64,000 nucleotides of DNA, taken from MGBC163016 sp964462135 (lineage in GTDB: Bacteria > Actinomycetota > Coriobacteriia > Coriobacteriales > Eggerthellaceae). The notes below the pieces were generated by a model. The model ran no database searches. It worked only from the letters and a program-made list of their open reading frames with translations, and was not told the origin of the DNA. The stretch's first letter is position 1. Each line of letters starts with the position of its first letter. Positions 56,342-64,000 of the stretch are shown in pieces. The stretch covers positions 1 to 64,000 of the forward strand of contig CAYWWK010000003.1 in assembly GCA_964462135.1 (NCBI GenBank), written 5' to 3'. Position numbers and translations under genes: made by a program.

Positions 56342-59137
56342 ATGAATCGCTACACCATGGGAATACTATCGAAGCTGTTCACTATCGGAGAAGGCAAGCA
56401 ACTCAAGAAGTACCAAGCGAAGGTCGATGAGATCAATCAGCTTGAGCCGCAGATGCAGGCCATGAGCGACGAGGAGCTCCAAGGCATGACCGAGCGGCTG
56501 CGCAAGCGCTATCAGGCAGGGGAGACGCTTGATGATCTGCTCGTCGAGGCCTTCGCAGCCGTTCGCGAGGCATCAGTGAGGACCATCGGGTTGCGTCATT
56601 TCGATGTGCAGCTCATCGGAGGCATGGCGCTCAATGCTGGTGAGATCGCTGAGATGAAGACAGGCGAAGGCAAGACGCTCGTCTCAACGCTCGCTGGCTA
56701 CCTCAATGCCATCCCCGGGCACAATGTCCATATCGTGACCGTCAACGACTACCTGGCGCGCCGCGACTCCCAATGGATGGGACGCATCTACCGTTTCCTG
56801 GGAATGAAGGTGGGACTCATTCAGAATGGGATGCCGCCCGCCGAGAAGGTCCCCGCCTACCAGGCTGATGTGACCTATGGCACGAACTCCGAGTTCGGGT
56901 TCGACTATCTGCGTGACAACATGGTGGTGCGCGCGCAGGACCGCGTTCAGCGCGGACACCATTTCGCGGTGGTGGACGAAGTCGACTCCATCCTGATCGA
57001 CGAGGCGCGCACGCCCTTGATCATATCAGGGCTTGGAAGCCAATCCTCTGAGACCTACAAGCGCTTCGCCGCGGTGATGCCCAAGCTCAAGCTTGACGAG
57101 GATTTCCAGATGGATGAGGCGAAGAAGACCATCAACGCCACCGAGGTCGGCCTTGACCGCATAGAGAACATGCTGGGTATCGAGGATATCTACGCTGATC
57201 CATCGGCGCAGCTTGCCAACCATCTGCAGCAGGCCTTGAAGGCGCAGTTTCTCTTCCACCGTGATGTCGACTACGTGGTAGTCGATGGGGAGGTCAAGAT
57301 CGTTGATGAGTTCACCGGGCGCATCATGGAAGGCAGACGCTACTCAGAAGGTCTCCATCAAGCCATCGAGGCCAAAGAGCATGTGCGCATCCAGCAGGAA
57401 AGCCAGACCCTGGCGACCATCACGCTGCAGAACTACTTCAGGCTCTATGACAAGCTCTCAGGCATGACGGGTACCGCCATGACCGAGGATGCGGAGTTCC
57501 GGCAGATATACAAGCTTCCCGTCTTCGCCATTCCGCCGAATCGCCCCGTCCAGCGCAAGGACATGAACGATCTGATCTATCGGACCGTGGATGCGAAATT
57601 CAATGCGGTGGCTGATGATATCGCCGAGCGGCACGAGAAGGGCCAGCCTTGCCTCATCGGCACCGTTTCCATCGAAAGCTCCGAGCGGCTCTCACGTCTG
57701 CTTGACAAGCGCGGCATTCCCCATGAGACGCTGAATGCAAAGCATCATGAACGCGAGGCCCATATCGTTGCCCAGGCTGGTCGCATAGGAGCCGTCACCA
57801 TCGCAACCAACATGGCGGGGCGTGGCACCGACATCATCCTGGGTGGAAACGACGAAGTTCTGGCCGAGGACATCCTTCGCGAGCGCGGATTCGACCCCGA
57901 AGTCTCGCAATTGGACGAGGAGGGGAATCCGAACCCGCTTTTCGCAAGCGAAGCAGAACGCACCCGTGCCCTTGATGATGCCAAGAAGATCTGCGAAGAG
58001 GAGCAGAAGGAGGTGCTGCAGGCTGGTGGCCTGTGCGTGATCGGTACCGAACGCCATGAATCCCGACGCATCGACAATCAGCTTCGAGGTCGTTCCGGCC
58101 GTCAGGGCGATCCGGGTGTGACCCAGTTCTACCTCTCGTTGGAAGATGACCTGATGCGGCTTTTCGGCGGCAACAAGATGGAATCCATCTCCGCCATGAT
58201 GCAGAAGACCGGTCTTGAGGATGACATGCCCATCCAGGCTTCCATGGTTTCCAAATCCATCGAAAGCGCCCAGCGGCAAGTGGAGTCAATGCACTTCTCC
58301 GCACGAAAGAGCGTGCTGGAATATGACGATGTCATGAACCTGCAGCGCAAGGCAATCTATGAGGAGCGCAATGCCATCCTTGATGGCAAGGAATTCATCA
58401 CGCGCTTCCCTGAGATCCTCCAGGATTCCGTCAATGCCATCGTCGCCGAGATGCTCGTCTCTGACGACGAGGATGAATGGGATGTCGAGGCGTTGGAGAT
58501 ATGGGCTGCGAACATGAGCGGCAAGGAGGGCTTTCGGGTTGCCGACGTCGACCATGACGAAGACCCCGATGTCGTTGCGGAGGCTCTCTACGATTACCTG
58601 CTGAATCTGTTTAATGCCAAGCAGGAGGCCTTCGGTGAGGAGCTCATGAAGCATCTGACCTCCCAGGTGATGCTTCGCATCATCGACGCGAAATGGATGG
58701 CGCATCTCCAGGAGATGGATTATCTCAAGACGGGCATCGGCCTGCGCGCCCTCGGTCAGCGCGATCCTCTGGTGGAGTACAAGAACGAGGCGTACTCCAG
58801 CTTCCAGGCCATGACCTCTGCCATGTACGATGACTTTCTGCGCACCATCCTCCGTCTGGAGGTGGCCCTCAAGCCCGCCTCGGAGGAGCCGCCTGAGGAA
58901 ACCCGCTCTGATCTGAGCTACTCCAACCCCGAGGACAATCTCACTCAAGGGTCATCAGCGGCATCGCATGTCGCTGCCGCCAAGGCAGCCTCGGCAACCC
59001 CGTCTGTGCCCAAGCCCTCCTCGGGCAAGACGCAGACCATCGTCAAAGACAAGGAAGACCCCTTCGCCAATGTGGGTCGCAACGATCCGTGCCCCTGCGG
59101 CAGCGGTCTGAAGTTCAAGAAGTGCCATGGTCAATAA
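56342..59137 (+). CDS. secA: Preprotein translocase ATPase SecA
   Basis: SecA drives protein export through SecY. The 931-residue protein has the Walker A MKTGEGKTL, DEVDSILIDEARTPL, TNMAGRGTDI and GRSGRQGDPG helicase motifs and a C-terminal zinc-binding CPCGSG...KKCHG that contacts SecB or phospholipid. ATG at 56342 touches its AAGG, so the in-frame ATG at 56357 (MGILSKLF, the usual family start, 926 residues) may be the real one. A GGCCTC/GAGGCC hairpin (56305-56319) lies in the leader. prfB overlaps its 3' end. Confidence 0.96.
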   Translation: MNRYTMGILSKLFTIGEGKQLKKYQAKVDEINQLEPQMQAMSDEELQGMTERLRKRYQAGETLDDLLVEAFAAVREASVRTIGLRHFDVQLIGGMALNAGEIAEMKTGEGKTLVSTLAGYLNAIPGHNVHIVTVNDYLARRDSQWMGRIYRFLGMKVGLIQNGMPPAEKVPAYQADVTYGTNSEFGFDYLRDNMVVRAQDRVQRGHHFAVVDEVDSILIDEARTPLIISGLGSQSSETYKRFAAVMPKLKLDEDFQMDEAKKTINATEVGLDRIENMLGIEDIYADPSAQLANHLQQALKAQFLFHRDVDYVVVDGEVKIVDEFTGRIMEGRRYSEGLHQAIEAKEHVRIQQESQTLATITLQNYFRLYDKLSGMTGTAMTEDAEFRQIYKLPVFAIPPNRPVQRKDMNDLIYRTVDAKFNAVADDIAERHEKGQPCLIGTVSIESSERLSRLLDKRGIPHETLNAKHHEREAHIVAQAGRIGAVTIATNMAGRGTDIILGGNDEVLAEDILRERGFDPEVSQLDEEGNPNPLFASEAERTRALDDAKKICEEEQKEVLQAGGLCVIGTERHESRRIDNQLRGRSGRQGDPGVTQFYLSLEDDLMRLFGGNKMESISAMMQKTGLEDDMPIQASMVSKSIESAQRQVESMHFSARKSVLEYDDVMNLQRKAIYEERNAILDGKEFITRFPEILQDSVNAIVAEMLVSDDEDEWDVEALEIWAANMSGKEGFRVADVDHDEDPDVVAEALYDYLLNLFNAKQEAFGEELMKHLTSQVMLRIIDAKWMAHLQEMDYLKTGIGLRALGQRDPLVEYKNEAYSSFQAMTSAMYDDFLRTILRLEVALKPASEEPPEETRSDLSYSNPEDNLTQGSSAASHVAAAKAASATPSVPKPSSGKTQTIVKDKEDPFANVGRNDPCPCGSGLKFKKCHGQ

Positions 59138-60215
59138 GGATATCGAAACAGCATCTTCCCGTTTGGAGGATGCCCGAGCCTATCTCAAGCTGGATGCACT
59201 GCACGAAGAAGTCCGTGCATTGGAGGAGCGTATGTCCCAAAGCGATTTCTGGGATGACGCCCCCTCGGCGCAGAAGGTGTCCAAGGAGGCCGCAGACATC
59301 AAGGATTCGATCGCTGAATTCGACGCTGCGGCCCAACAGCTGGAGGATGTCCAAGCCGCCTTCGAGCTGGCCCAGGAAGATGAAGCGTTCCTCAGCGAAT
59401 ACGAGGAGGGCATGGCTTTACTGGAGAAGATGCTTGACGGGCTAGAGGTGGCATCCTGGTTCTCGGGAAGATTCGACCGAGGGGGAGCCATTCTCTCCAT
59501 CAATCCGGGACAAGGGGGCCTTGAGGCCCAGGATTGGACCGAGATGCTCTACCGGATGTATCGGCGCTACGCTGAGGCGAAAGGCTGGGATGTCACCGTC
59601 CTCGACCTGGTACCCGGAGAAGGCATCGGCCTTGACAAGGCAACCATCCAGATCGAAGGGAAGAACGCATTCGGGATGCTCACTTCAGAATCAGGGGTGC
59701 ATCGGCTCGTGCGCATCTCGCCCACCGATGACAAGAAGCGCCGCCATACCACCTTCGCGGGGGTTGAGGTGCTTCCCATCCTGCCTGATGACATCGAAGT
59801 CGAGCTCAATCCCAATGATGTGCGTGTGGATGTCTACCGCTCTTCAGGACCAGGGGGGCAATGCGTGAACACGACCGACTCTGCGGTCAGGCTCACGCAT
59901 ATTCCCACCGGCATCGTCGTCACCTGCCAGAACGAGAAGAGCCAGCTTCAGAACAAGGAAGCGGCCTTCCGGGTGCTCAAGGCGAAGCTCTACGAGATAG
60001 AGGAGCGCAAGCGACAAGAGGAGATCGAGGGGCTGCGCGGGGACAAGATGGAAAACTCCTTCGGCAGCCAGATACGCAATTACGTGCTGTATCCCTATCA
60101 GATGGTGAAGGATACGCGCACGGGTCTGGAGACGGGCAACGTTGACGCGGTTTTGGATGGCGATCTTGAGGAATTCGTGATCGGCTACCATAAATGGCTC
60201 GCCAGCCAGGGGTAG
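59127..60215 (+). CDS. prfB: Peptide chain release factor 2 with SPT in place of SPF
   Basis: RF2 ends translation at UAA and UGA. ATG at 59127 overlaps the end of secA and gives 362 residues. The hydrolysis motif GGQ is intact at 243-245 (SSGPGGQCVN). The stop-recognition tripeptide, normally SPF in HRLVRISPFD, reads Ser198-Pro199-Thr200 (codons tcg ccc acc) followed by DDKKRRHTTFAG. RF1 has P-x-T at this site, so the sequence is intermediate. There is no in-frame TGA near codon 25, so the autoregulatory frameshift of many prfB genes is absent. Confidence 0.95.
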   Translation: MVNKDIETASSRLEDARAYLKLDALHEEVRALEERMSQSDFWDDAPSAQKVSKEAADIKDSIAEFDAAAQQLEDVQAAFELAQEDEAFLSEYEEGMALLEKMLDGLEVASWFSGRFDRGGAILSINPGQGGLEAQDWTEMLYRMYRRYAEAKGWDVTVLDLVPGEGIGLDKATIQIEGKNAFGMLTSESGVHRLVRISPTDDKKRRHTTFAGVEVLPILPDDIEVELNPNDVRVDVYRSSGPGGQCVNTTDSAVRLTHIPTGIVVTCQNEKSQLQNKEAAFRVLKAKLYEIEERKRQEEIEGLRGDKMENSFGSQIRNYVLYPYQMVKDTRTGLETGNVDAVLDGDLEEFVIGYHKWLASQG

Positions 60216-60222
60216 CGAAAAA

Positions 60223-60262
60223 GGGCCTTCCCGGCATGTTCCAGCCCGGAAGGCCCTCTTGA
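60223..60262. terminator. Terminator between converging prfB and the NifX-like gene
   Basis: GGGCCTTCC (60223-60231) pairs with GGAAGGCCC (60248-60256). On the minus strand the stem is followed by TTTTT, so it terminates the NifX-like gene well; on the plus strand TCTTGATT follows, a weaker stop for prfB. Confidence 0.75.
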
Positions 60263-60292
60263 TTCCCGTTTGCCTATGGAACGCTGGCTGAT

Positions 60293-60655
60293 CTAGTGCG
60301 CGCAGGCATCCTCCATGGACATGAGAGCGCATTGACCCTGCAGGAAGCGTTGGACGACATCACCGACCATGGGAGTCTCGCGTTCGGAATAGACCTGGAC
60401 GCCCGATGAGGTGAAGCGTGTCAGTGGAGGAATGCCCATGCCAACGGTCAGCATGGCGTCTATTCCCAATCCCAATGCGAAGTCAATCACGCCTCCGCAG
60501 CCAACCGCATCATGGTCTGCGTTCTTCACCGCTTCGGTGGACACCACGTTGCCATCCTGGATATCCACGATGGTGAAGTAGGGAGCATGGCCGAAATGGC
60601 CCGAGCGCATGCTGTTCAATCCATCTGCCGTTTCGCTTGGTATCGCCAGTTTCAT
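60293..60655 (-). CDS. NifX/NifB-type dinitrogenase iron-molybdenum cofactor family protein
   Basis: This family of RNase-H-like small proteins binds or carries iron-sulfur or iron-molybdenum clusters. The 120-residue protein has SGHFGHAPYFTIVD (about 18-31), ADHDAVGCGGVIDFALGLGID and two further cysteines near the end (QCALMSMEDACAH). AGGAGG lies five bases before ATG and a GCCGCC/GGCGGC hairpin (60671-60687) lies in the leader. No nitrogenase genes are near, so it probably serves iron-sulfur or molybdenum metabolism. It interrupts the usual prfB-ftsE order. Confidence 0.85.
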   Translation of the reverse strand: MKLAIPSETADGLNSMRSGHFGHAPYFTIVDIQDGNVVSTEAVKNADHDAVGCGGVIDFALGLGIDAMLTVGMGIPPLTRFTSSGVQVYSERETPMVGDVVQRFLQGQCALMSMEDACAH

Positions 60656-60832
60656 GGAAGCCTCCTCATCGCCGCCGATGTGGCGGCATCGCCTTTATCC
60701 CCTGCATCATACAACACACAGCGTACCGGTGCGGCATGGCATTGCCCTGAAAGCCCAAATCCCCATCGGCAGAGCGCCTCTGTTCCGATAGAATTGGGAT
60801 ATCGTCTTCTGCGAACGTGAAGAGGGGTTCAT

Positions 60833-61675
60833 TTGGATGCCAAGGACTTGGGGATGCTTGCCGCGCGTATGCGCGAGGACATCGTCTCAATGATCTGCGA
60901 GGCAGGAAGCGGACACCCGGGAGGCTCCCTTTCCTGCATCGATATCTTGACCGCGCTCTATTTTGGCGGCGTGATGGAGCACCGGCCGGAAGATCCTGCC
61001 TATCCTCTGCGAGACAGGTTCATCCTGTCGAAGGGCCATGCAGCACCTGCACTCTATGCAACGCTTGCCCATGCTGGCTATTTCCCGAAAGAGGAGCTTC
61101 ACACGCTGCGCAAGTATGGCAGTCGGTTGCAAGGACATCCCGACATGCACCTCGTTGCGGGCGTGGAGGCATCAACCGGCTCTCTTGGGCAGGGTCTTTC
61201 CATTGCCTGCGGGATGGCCTTGGGCCTGCGCATGGATGGAGTGCCTTCCACCGTGTTCGTCCTTCTGGGAGATGGTGAATGCCAAGAGGGGCAGGTGTGG
61301 GAAGCGGCCATGTTCGCCTCCCATCAAAGGCTTGACAACATCGTGGCAATCATTGATCGCAATGGCCTTCAGATAGACGGCCGCACCCAGGATGTCTGCA
61401 ATCCTGAAAGCCTGCCAGAGAAGTTCAAGGCTTTCGGTTGGGAGACGATGGAGGCGGATGGACACGACATACCTTCTCTCGTTGATGAGCTGAACGCCTT
61501 CAAGGCCATGCGTGACGGCAGACCCAAGCTGCTGGCTGCCTCCACCGTCAAGGGTAAGGGTGTTTCGTACATGGAAGGTGTCGCGGGGTGGCATGGCAAG
61601 GCGCCAAGCGTCTCTCAGGCCGAAGAAGCCGTTCGGGAGATTCGAGCGACATGGGCTGAGAGGAGTCGTGGGTGA
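60833..61675 (+). CDS. Transketolase, N-terminal subunit
   Basis: Transketolase moves two-carbon units in the pentose phosphate pathway; here it is split into two genes. The 280-residue N-terminal part binds the TPP diphosphate: GSGHPGGSLSCIDILTALYF (about 25-44), KGHAAPALYA, GSLGQGLSIACGMALG and the motif LGDGECQEGQVWEAAM...DRN. A TTG start at 60833 with GAGGGG five bases upstream is used; the next in-frame ATG (60854) is a weaker option. Its TGA overlaps the GTG of the next gene. Confidence 0.94.
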   Translation: MDAKDLGMLAARMREDIVSMICEAGSGHPGGSLSCIDILTALYFGGVMEHRPEDPAYPLRDRFILSKGHAAPALYATLAHAGYFPKEELHTLRKYGSRLQGHPDMHLVAGVEASTGSLGQGLSIACGMALGLRMDGVPSTVFVLLGDGECQEGQVWEAAMFASHQRLDNIVAIIDRNGLQIDGRTQDVCNPESLPEKFKAFGWETMEADGHDIPSLVDELNAFKAMRDGRPKLLAASTVKGKGVSYMEGVAGWHGKAPSVSQAEEAVREIRATWAERSRG

Positions 61676-62649
61676 TCAAGCTTGCAAGCCTTGAGGAAAG
61701 GCAGGTCAGACAAGCCACCAGGGCAGCATTCGGCCCTGCCTTGATCGAACTTTCCCAGGAGGGCGTGCCTGTGGTGGCGGTGGATGCCGACCTCACGGGG
61801 TCAACCACCACTGCGAAGTTCGCTGCATTCAGTGATGAGAATGCGAAGAGGCTTTTCAACGTGGGCATCGCCGAGCAGGACATGATAGGCGTCGCAGCGG
61901 GTCTCGCTCTCACGGGAAAGATAGCCTATACGGGTTCTTTTGCCGTCTTCGGCACTGGCCGCGCCTACGACCAGATCAGAAACACCGTCTGCTATGCGAA
62001 CCTTGACGTGAAGCTCTGCCCCACCCATGCTGGGGTGTCGGTGGGGCCGGATGGCGGCACGCACCAGATGCTCGAGGATATCGCGCTCATGCGCGCACTT
62101 CCCGCCATGAAGGTGATGGTTCCCGCTGATTACACCGCCGCCCTGTCCGCCATCAAGCTTGCAGCCCGGATTCCCGGGCCGGTGTACGTGCGCATGGGTA
62201 GGGCCAGCGTCGCGTCGGTCTATGCTCCGGGAACCCAGATGGAATTCGGACGGGCCTTCGTGCTTCGCGAAGGATGCGACGTGACGCTCATCGCGTGTGG
62301 TGTTGAGATAGAGGAAGCGCTCAAGGCAGCTGATCAGCTGGCCTCCTACGGGATCAGCGCTGAGGTCATCGATGCCTTTTCCGTGAAGCCTCTTGATGAG
62401 CAGACCATCCTGACCTCGCTTTCGAAGACGGGGTGTGCCGTGGTGGCCGAAGAGCACTCCATCATGGGCGGCCTTGGAGATGCCGTGGCGCATCTGGTGG
62501 CATCGACCCACCCCGTTCCCTGCGAATTCGTTGCCGTGAAGGATCATTTCGGGAAATCAGGGGAGTTCGAAGAGCTCCTCAGCGCCTTCGCCTTGGACAG
62601 CGATGCCATCGTTGCAGCGGCGAAGGAAGCTGTTCGTCGCAAGGCATGA
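61672..62649 (+). CDS. Transketolase, C-terminal subunit
   Basis: This 325-residue subunit holds the pyrimidine-binding and C-terminal domains: VAVDADLTGSTTTAKF, the NVGIAEQDMIGVAAGLALTG segment containing the catalytic Glu, and the phosphate loop THAGVSVGPDGGTHQMLEDIALMRALP. GTG at 61672 overlaps the previous TGA (GTGA). Both halves must assemble to function. Split transketolases are common in actinobacteria and archaea. Confidence 0.95.
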   Translation: MIKLASLEERQVRQATRAAFGPALIELSQEGVPVVAVDADLTGSTTTAKFAAFSDENAKRLFNVGIAEQDMIGVAAGLALTGKIAYTGSFAVFGTGRAYDQIRNTVCYANLDVKLCPTHAGVSVGPDGGTHQMLEDIALMRALPAMKVMVPADYTAALSAIKLAARIPGPVYVRMGRASVASVYAPGTQMEFGRAFVLREGCDVTLIACGVEIEEALKAADQLASYGISAEVIDAFSVKPLDEQTILTSLSKTGCAVVAEEHSIMGGLGDAVAHLVASTHPVPCEFVAVKDHFGKSGEFEELLSAFALDSDAIVAAAKEAVRRKA

Positions 62650-62710
62650 GCATAACTGTTAAAATAGAAAAGTTGCAGTTGAAAACACCAGTCGATACGG
62701 AGCATTTACT

Positions 62711-63580
62711 GTGGCCATAGACAGATCTCGGGGCGATATGCCCCAAGGCGTTCGCCGGGGGAGTCATGCAGGACATGCAGCCCCTCAGCAAGGCAGACCC
62801 AGAAACAAGGCGCAACTGACCAGCCAGCTTACCCAGACACTGCCTGAATTGGATGTTGAGGCAACCAGGGCGCAGCTGGGAACGCCGGTCATCACGTTCG
62901 ATCATGTCACCAAGATCTATCCCGCCCAGCCCAACAAGCCCGCTCTGGCTGATATCTCCCTCCAGATCTACGCAGGTGAGTTCCTGTTTCTGGTAGGGCA
63001 CTCAGGGTCGGGAAAATCAACGTTCATCAAGCTTCTCACCCGCGAGATCAAGCCTACCCAGGGCCATATCTATGTGGCCGATGAAGATCTCACCACCATG
63101 AGGAACTGGCGCGTTCCCTATCTGAGACGCAACATCGGGTGCGTGTTCCAGGACTTTAAGCTGCTGCCCTCGAAGACCGTTTTCGAGAACGTTGCCTTCG
63201 CCTTGGAGGTCATCGGCAAGAGCAAGCATGTGGTGAAGACGCAGGTGCCTGAGGTGCTGAGATTGGTCGGTCTGCAGGAGAAGTTCGGGAAACTGCCCGA
63301 TCAGCTCTCCGGCGGCGAGCAGCAGAGGGTTTCCATTGCCCGGGCCATCGTGAACCGTCCTCCGTTGCTCATCTGTGACGAGCCTACGGGAAATCTTGAC
63401 CCGCAGACCTCCCGCGGGATCATGGATCTGCTCGAGAGAATCAACCGAACGGGTACCACGGTGCTGGTAGCCACCCATGACCGTGAGATGGTTGACAACA
63501 TGCGCAGGCGCGTCATCGCCCTTGAACGCGGTCGTCTCACCCGTGACCAGGATCGGGGGGTGTACGGTTTCGATGTCTAG
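62711..63580 (+). CDS. ftsE: Cell division ATP-binding protein FtsE with an N-terminal extension
   Basis: FtsEX activates peptidoglycan hydrolases at division and is ABC-transporter-like. The ATPase core has ITFDHVTKIYP, Walker A GHSGSGKST (96-104), the FtsE-typical RRNIGCVFQDFKLLP, LSGGEQQR and LLICDEPTGNLD. GTG at 62711 has GGAG eight bases upstream, which supports an extra 57 residues (Arg/Gln-rich, disordered) before the core; usual FtsE has about 225 residues and this has 289. The stop lies inside the ftsX start. Confidence 0.93.
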   Translation: MAIDRSRGDMPQGVRRGSHAGHAAPQQGRPRNKAQLTSQLTQTLPELDVEATRAQLGTPVITFDHVTKIYPAQPNKPALADISLQIYAGEFLFLVGHSGSGKSTFIKLLTREIKPTQGHIYVADEDLTTMRNWRVPYLRRNIGCVFQDFKLLPSKTVFENVAFALEVIGKSKHVVKTQVPEVLRLVGLQEKFGKLPDQLSGGEQQRVSIARAIVNRPPLLICDEPTGNLDPQTSRGIMDLLERINRTGTTVLVATHDREMVDNMRRRVIALERGRLTRDQDRGVYGFDV

Positions 63581-64000
63581 TATCGGTTACTTCTTCAAGG
63601 AATCCCTCCAAGGCTTCACGAGGAACCTCTCAACCGCCTTGGGCTCCATCGTCACCATCTTCCTCTCCCTTCTGATCATCGGGGTGTTCTTCGTGGCGGG
63701 TGCCATGCTCAACAATCTGATGAAGTCAGTGGAAAGTGAAGTCACCATCACTGCCTATGTGTCGGATGATGCGTCCGAAGAGGCCATCCAGTCAGTGATG
63801 TCCACCATCTCCAATATGAACGATGTCTCCACCGTTTCCTTCACCACCAAGGAACAGGCCCTTGAGAACTTCTCGAATTCGATGACCTCCAATCCCGAGA
63901 TCATCGAGCAGCTCGATGGGACCAATCCTCTGCCTGCCTCCATAGATGTCGAGCTGACTGACCCTCAGTCGGTCCAGACCATTGCCGAGGCCATCGAGGG
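63573..64000 (+). CDS. ftsX: Cell division protein FtsX, N-terminal part (partial)
   Basis: ATG at 63573 overlaps the end of ftsE by eight bases. The visible 142 codons begin SSIGYFFKESLQGFTRNLST and have a membrane segment (about 22-48) followed by the extracellular FtsX loop (VTITAYVSDDASEEAIQSV, TKEQALENF, LPASIDVELTDP), where hydrolases or their activators dock. The gene runs off the window end. The overlap argues for equimolar FtsE and FtsX. Confidence 0.95.
   Translation, partial: MSSIGYFFKESLQGFTRNLSTALGSIVTIFLSLLIIGVFFVAGAMLNNLMKSVESEVTITAYVSDDASEEAIQSVMSTISNMNDVSTVSFTTKEQALENFSNSMTSNPEIIEQLDGTNPLPASIDVELTDPQSVQTIAEAIE

Noticed and set aside
59127..59220. Programmed +1 frameshift in prfB
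   Set aside because: No in-frame TGA or CTTTGA-type slip site is present near codon 25; the frame is continuous from ATG.
60293..60655. Evidence for nitrogen fixation from the NifX-like protein
   Set aside because: No nifHDK, nifB or nifEN genes are in the window and stand-alone members are common in non-fixing anaerobes.
1..64000. CRISPR arrays, insertion sequences, prophage genes or toxin-antitoxin pairs
   Set aside because: No regularly spaced direct repeats, transposase, integrase or recognisable toxin-antitoxin reading frames were seen on either strand.

Overview
The window is a chromosomal stretch of a moderately GC-rich anaerobic actinobacterium, most likely class Coriobacteriia (Eggerthellaceae-like; this is inference). 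Support comes from the order obgE-proB-proA-nadD-rsfS and secA-prfB-ftsE-ftsX, zinc-type S14, a long Rho N-terminal extension, alanine/lysine-rich tails on ribosomal proteins, a Tat-exported solute-binding lipoprotein, a four-subunit 2-oxoacid:ferredoxin oxidoreductase and desulfoferrodoxin. No phage, transposase, CRISPR array, rRNA or tRNA gene was seen. Most of the window is housekeeping.

Layout. 1-6750: the end of the ribosomal protein operon (rpmC' rpsQ rplN rplX rplE rpsN rpsH rplF rplR rpsE rpmD rplO secY adk), closed by a terminator. 6800-9900: a large membrane protein and nagB. 10000-16800 (minus strand): a Dpp/Opp-type ABC importer with a fused permease-ATPase and a DapA/NanA-family aldolase. 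17100-20200: porGDAB. 20280-21830 (minus): a small unknown protein and a PucR-type regulator. 22000-25440: ruvCAB and nagA. 25700-28290 (minus): a sugar kinase and a renin-binding-protein-type N-acylglucosamine 2-epimerase. 28600-37660: transaldolase, rho, sppA, metG, rpsB, tsf, murA. 37670-42000: LytR-like protein, NifU-like protein, two small Cys-rich proteins, lgt, desulfoferrodoxin, rpmE. 42160-46820: glutamine synthetase with an atypical OmpR-type regulator, then polA. 46900-53400: rplU rpmA obgE proB proA nadD-yqeK rsfS. 53600-64000: a large SARP/STAND-type regulator, secA, prfB, a NifX-like protein, split transketolase, ftsE and the start of ftsX.

How the genes fit together. The scattered genes for aldolase, 2-epimerase, sugar kinase, nagA and nagB make up a plausible complete route from N-acetylneuraminate or N-acetylmannosamine to fructose-6-phosphate, of the epimerase type known from Bacteroides. 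The importer is a candidate uptake system. The por operon supplies ferredoxin-linked oxidation of 2-oxoacids and desulfoferrodoxin detoxifies superoxide, both as expected in an anaerobe.

Most unusual points. obgE appears to start with ATT directly behind a terminator. Release factor 2 carries SPT in place of its SPF stop-recognition tripeptide, in a window where, by hand count, TAG ends 32 of 64 genes with visible stops. Methionyl-tRNA synthetase has KASSS in place of KMSKS. A dispersed two-hairpin repeat occurs in two arrangements. There are several fusions and tails (DppC-DppD, NadD-YqeK, L31, L21, S2). I did not find a clear new defence or mobile system.
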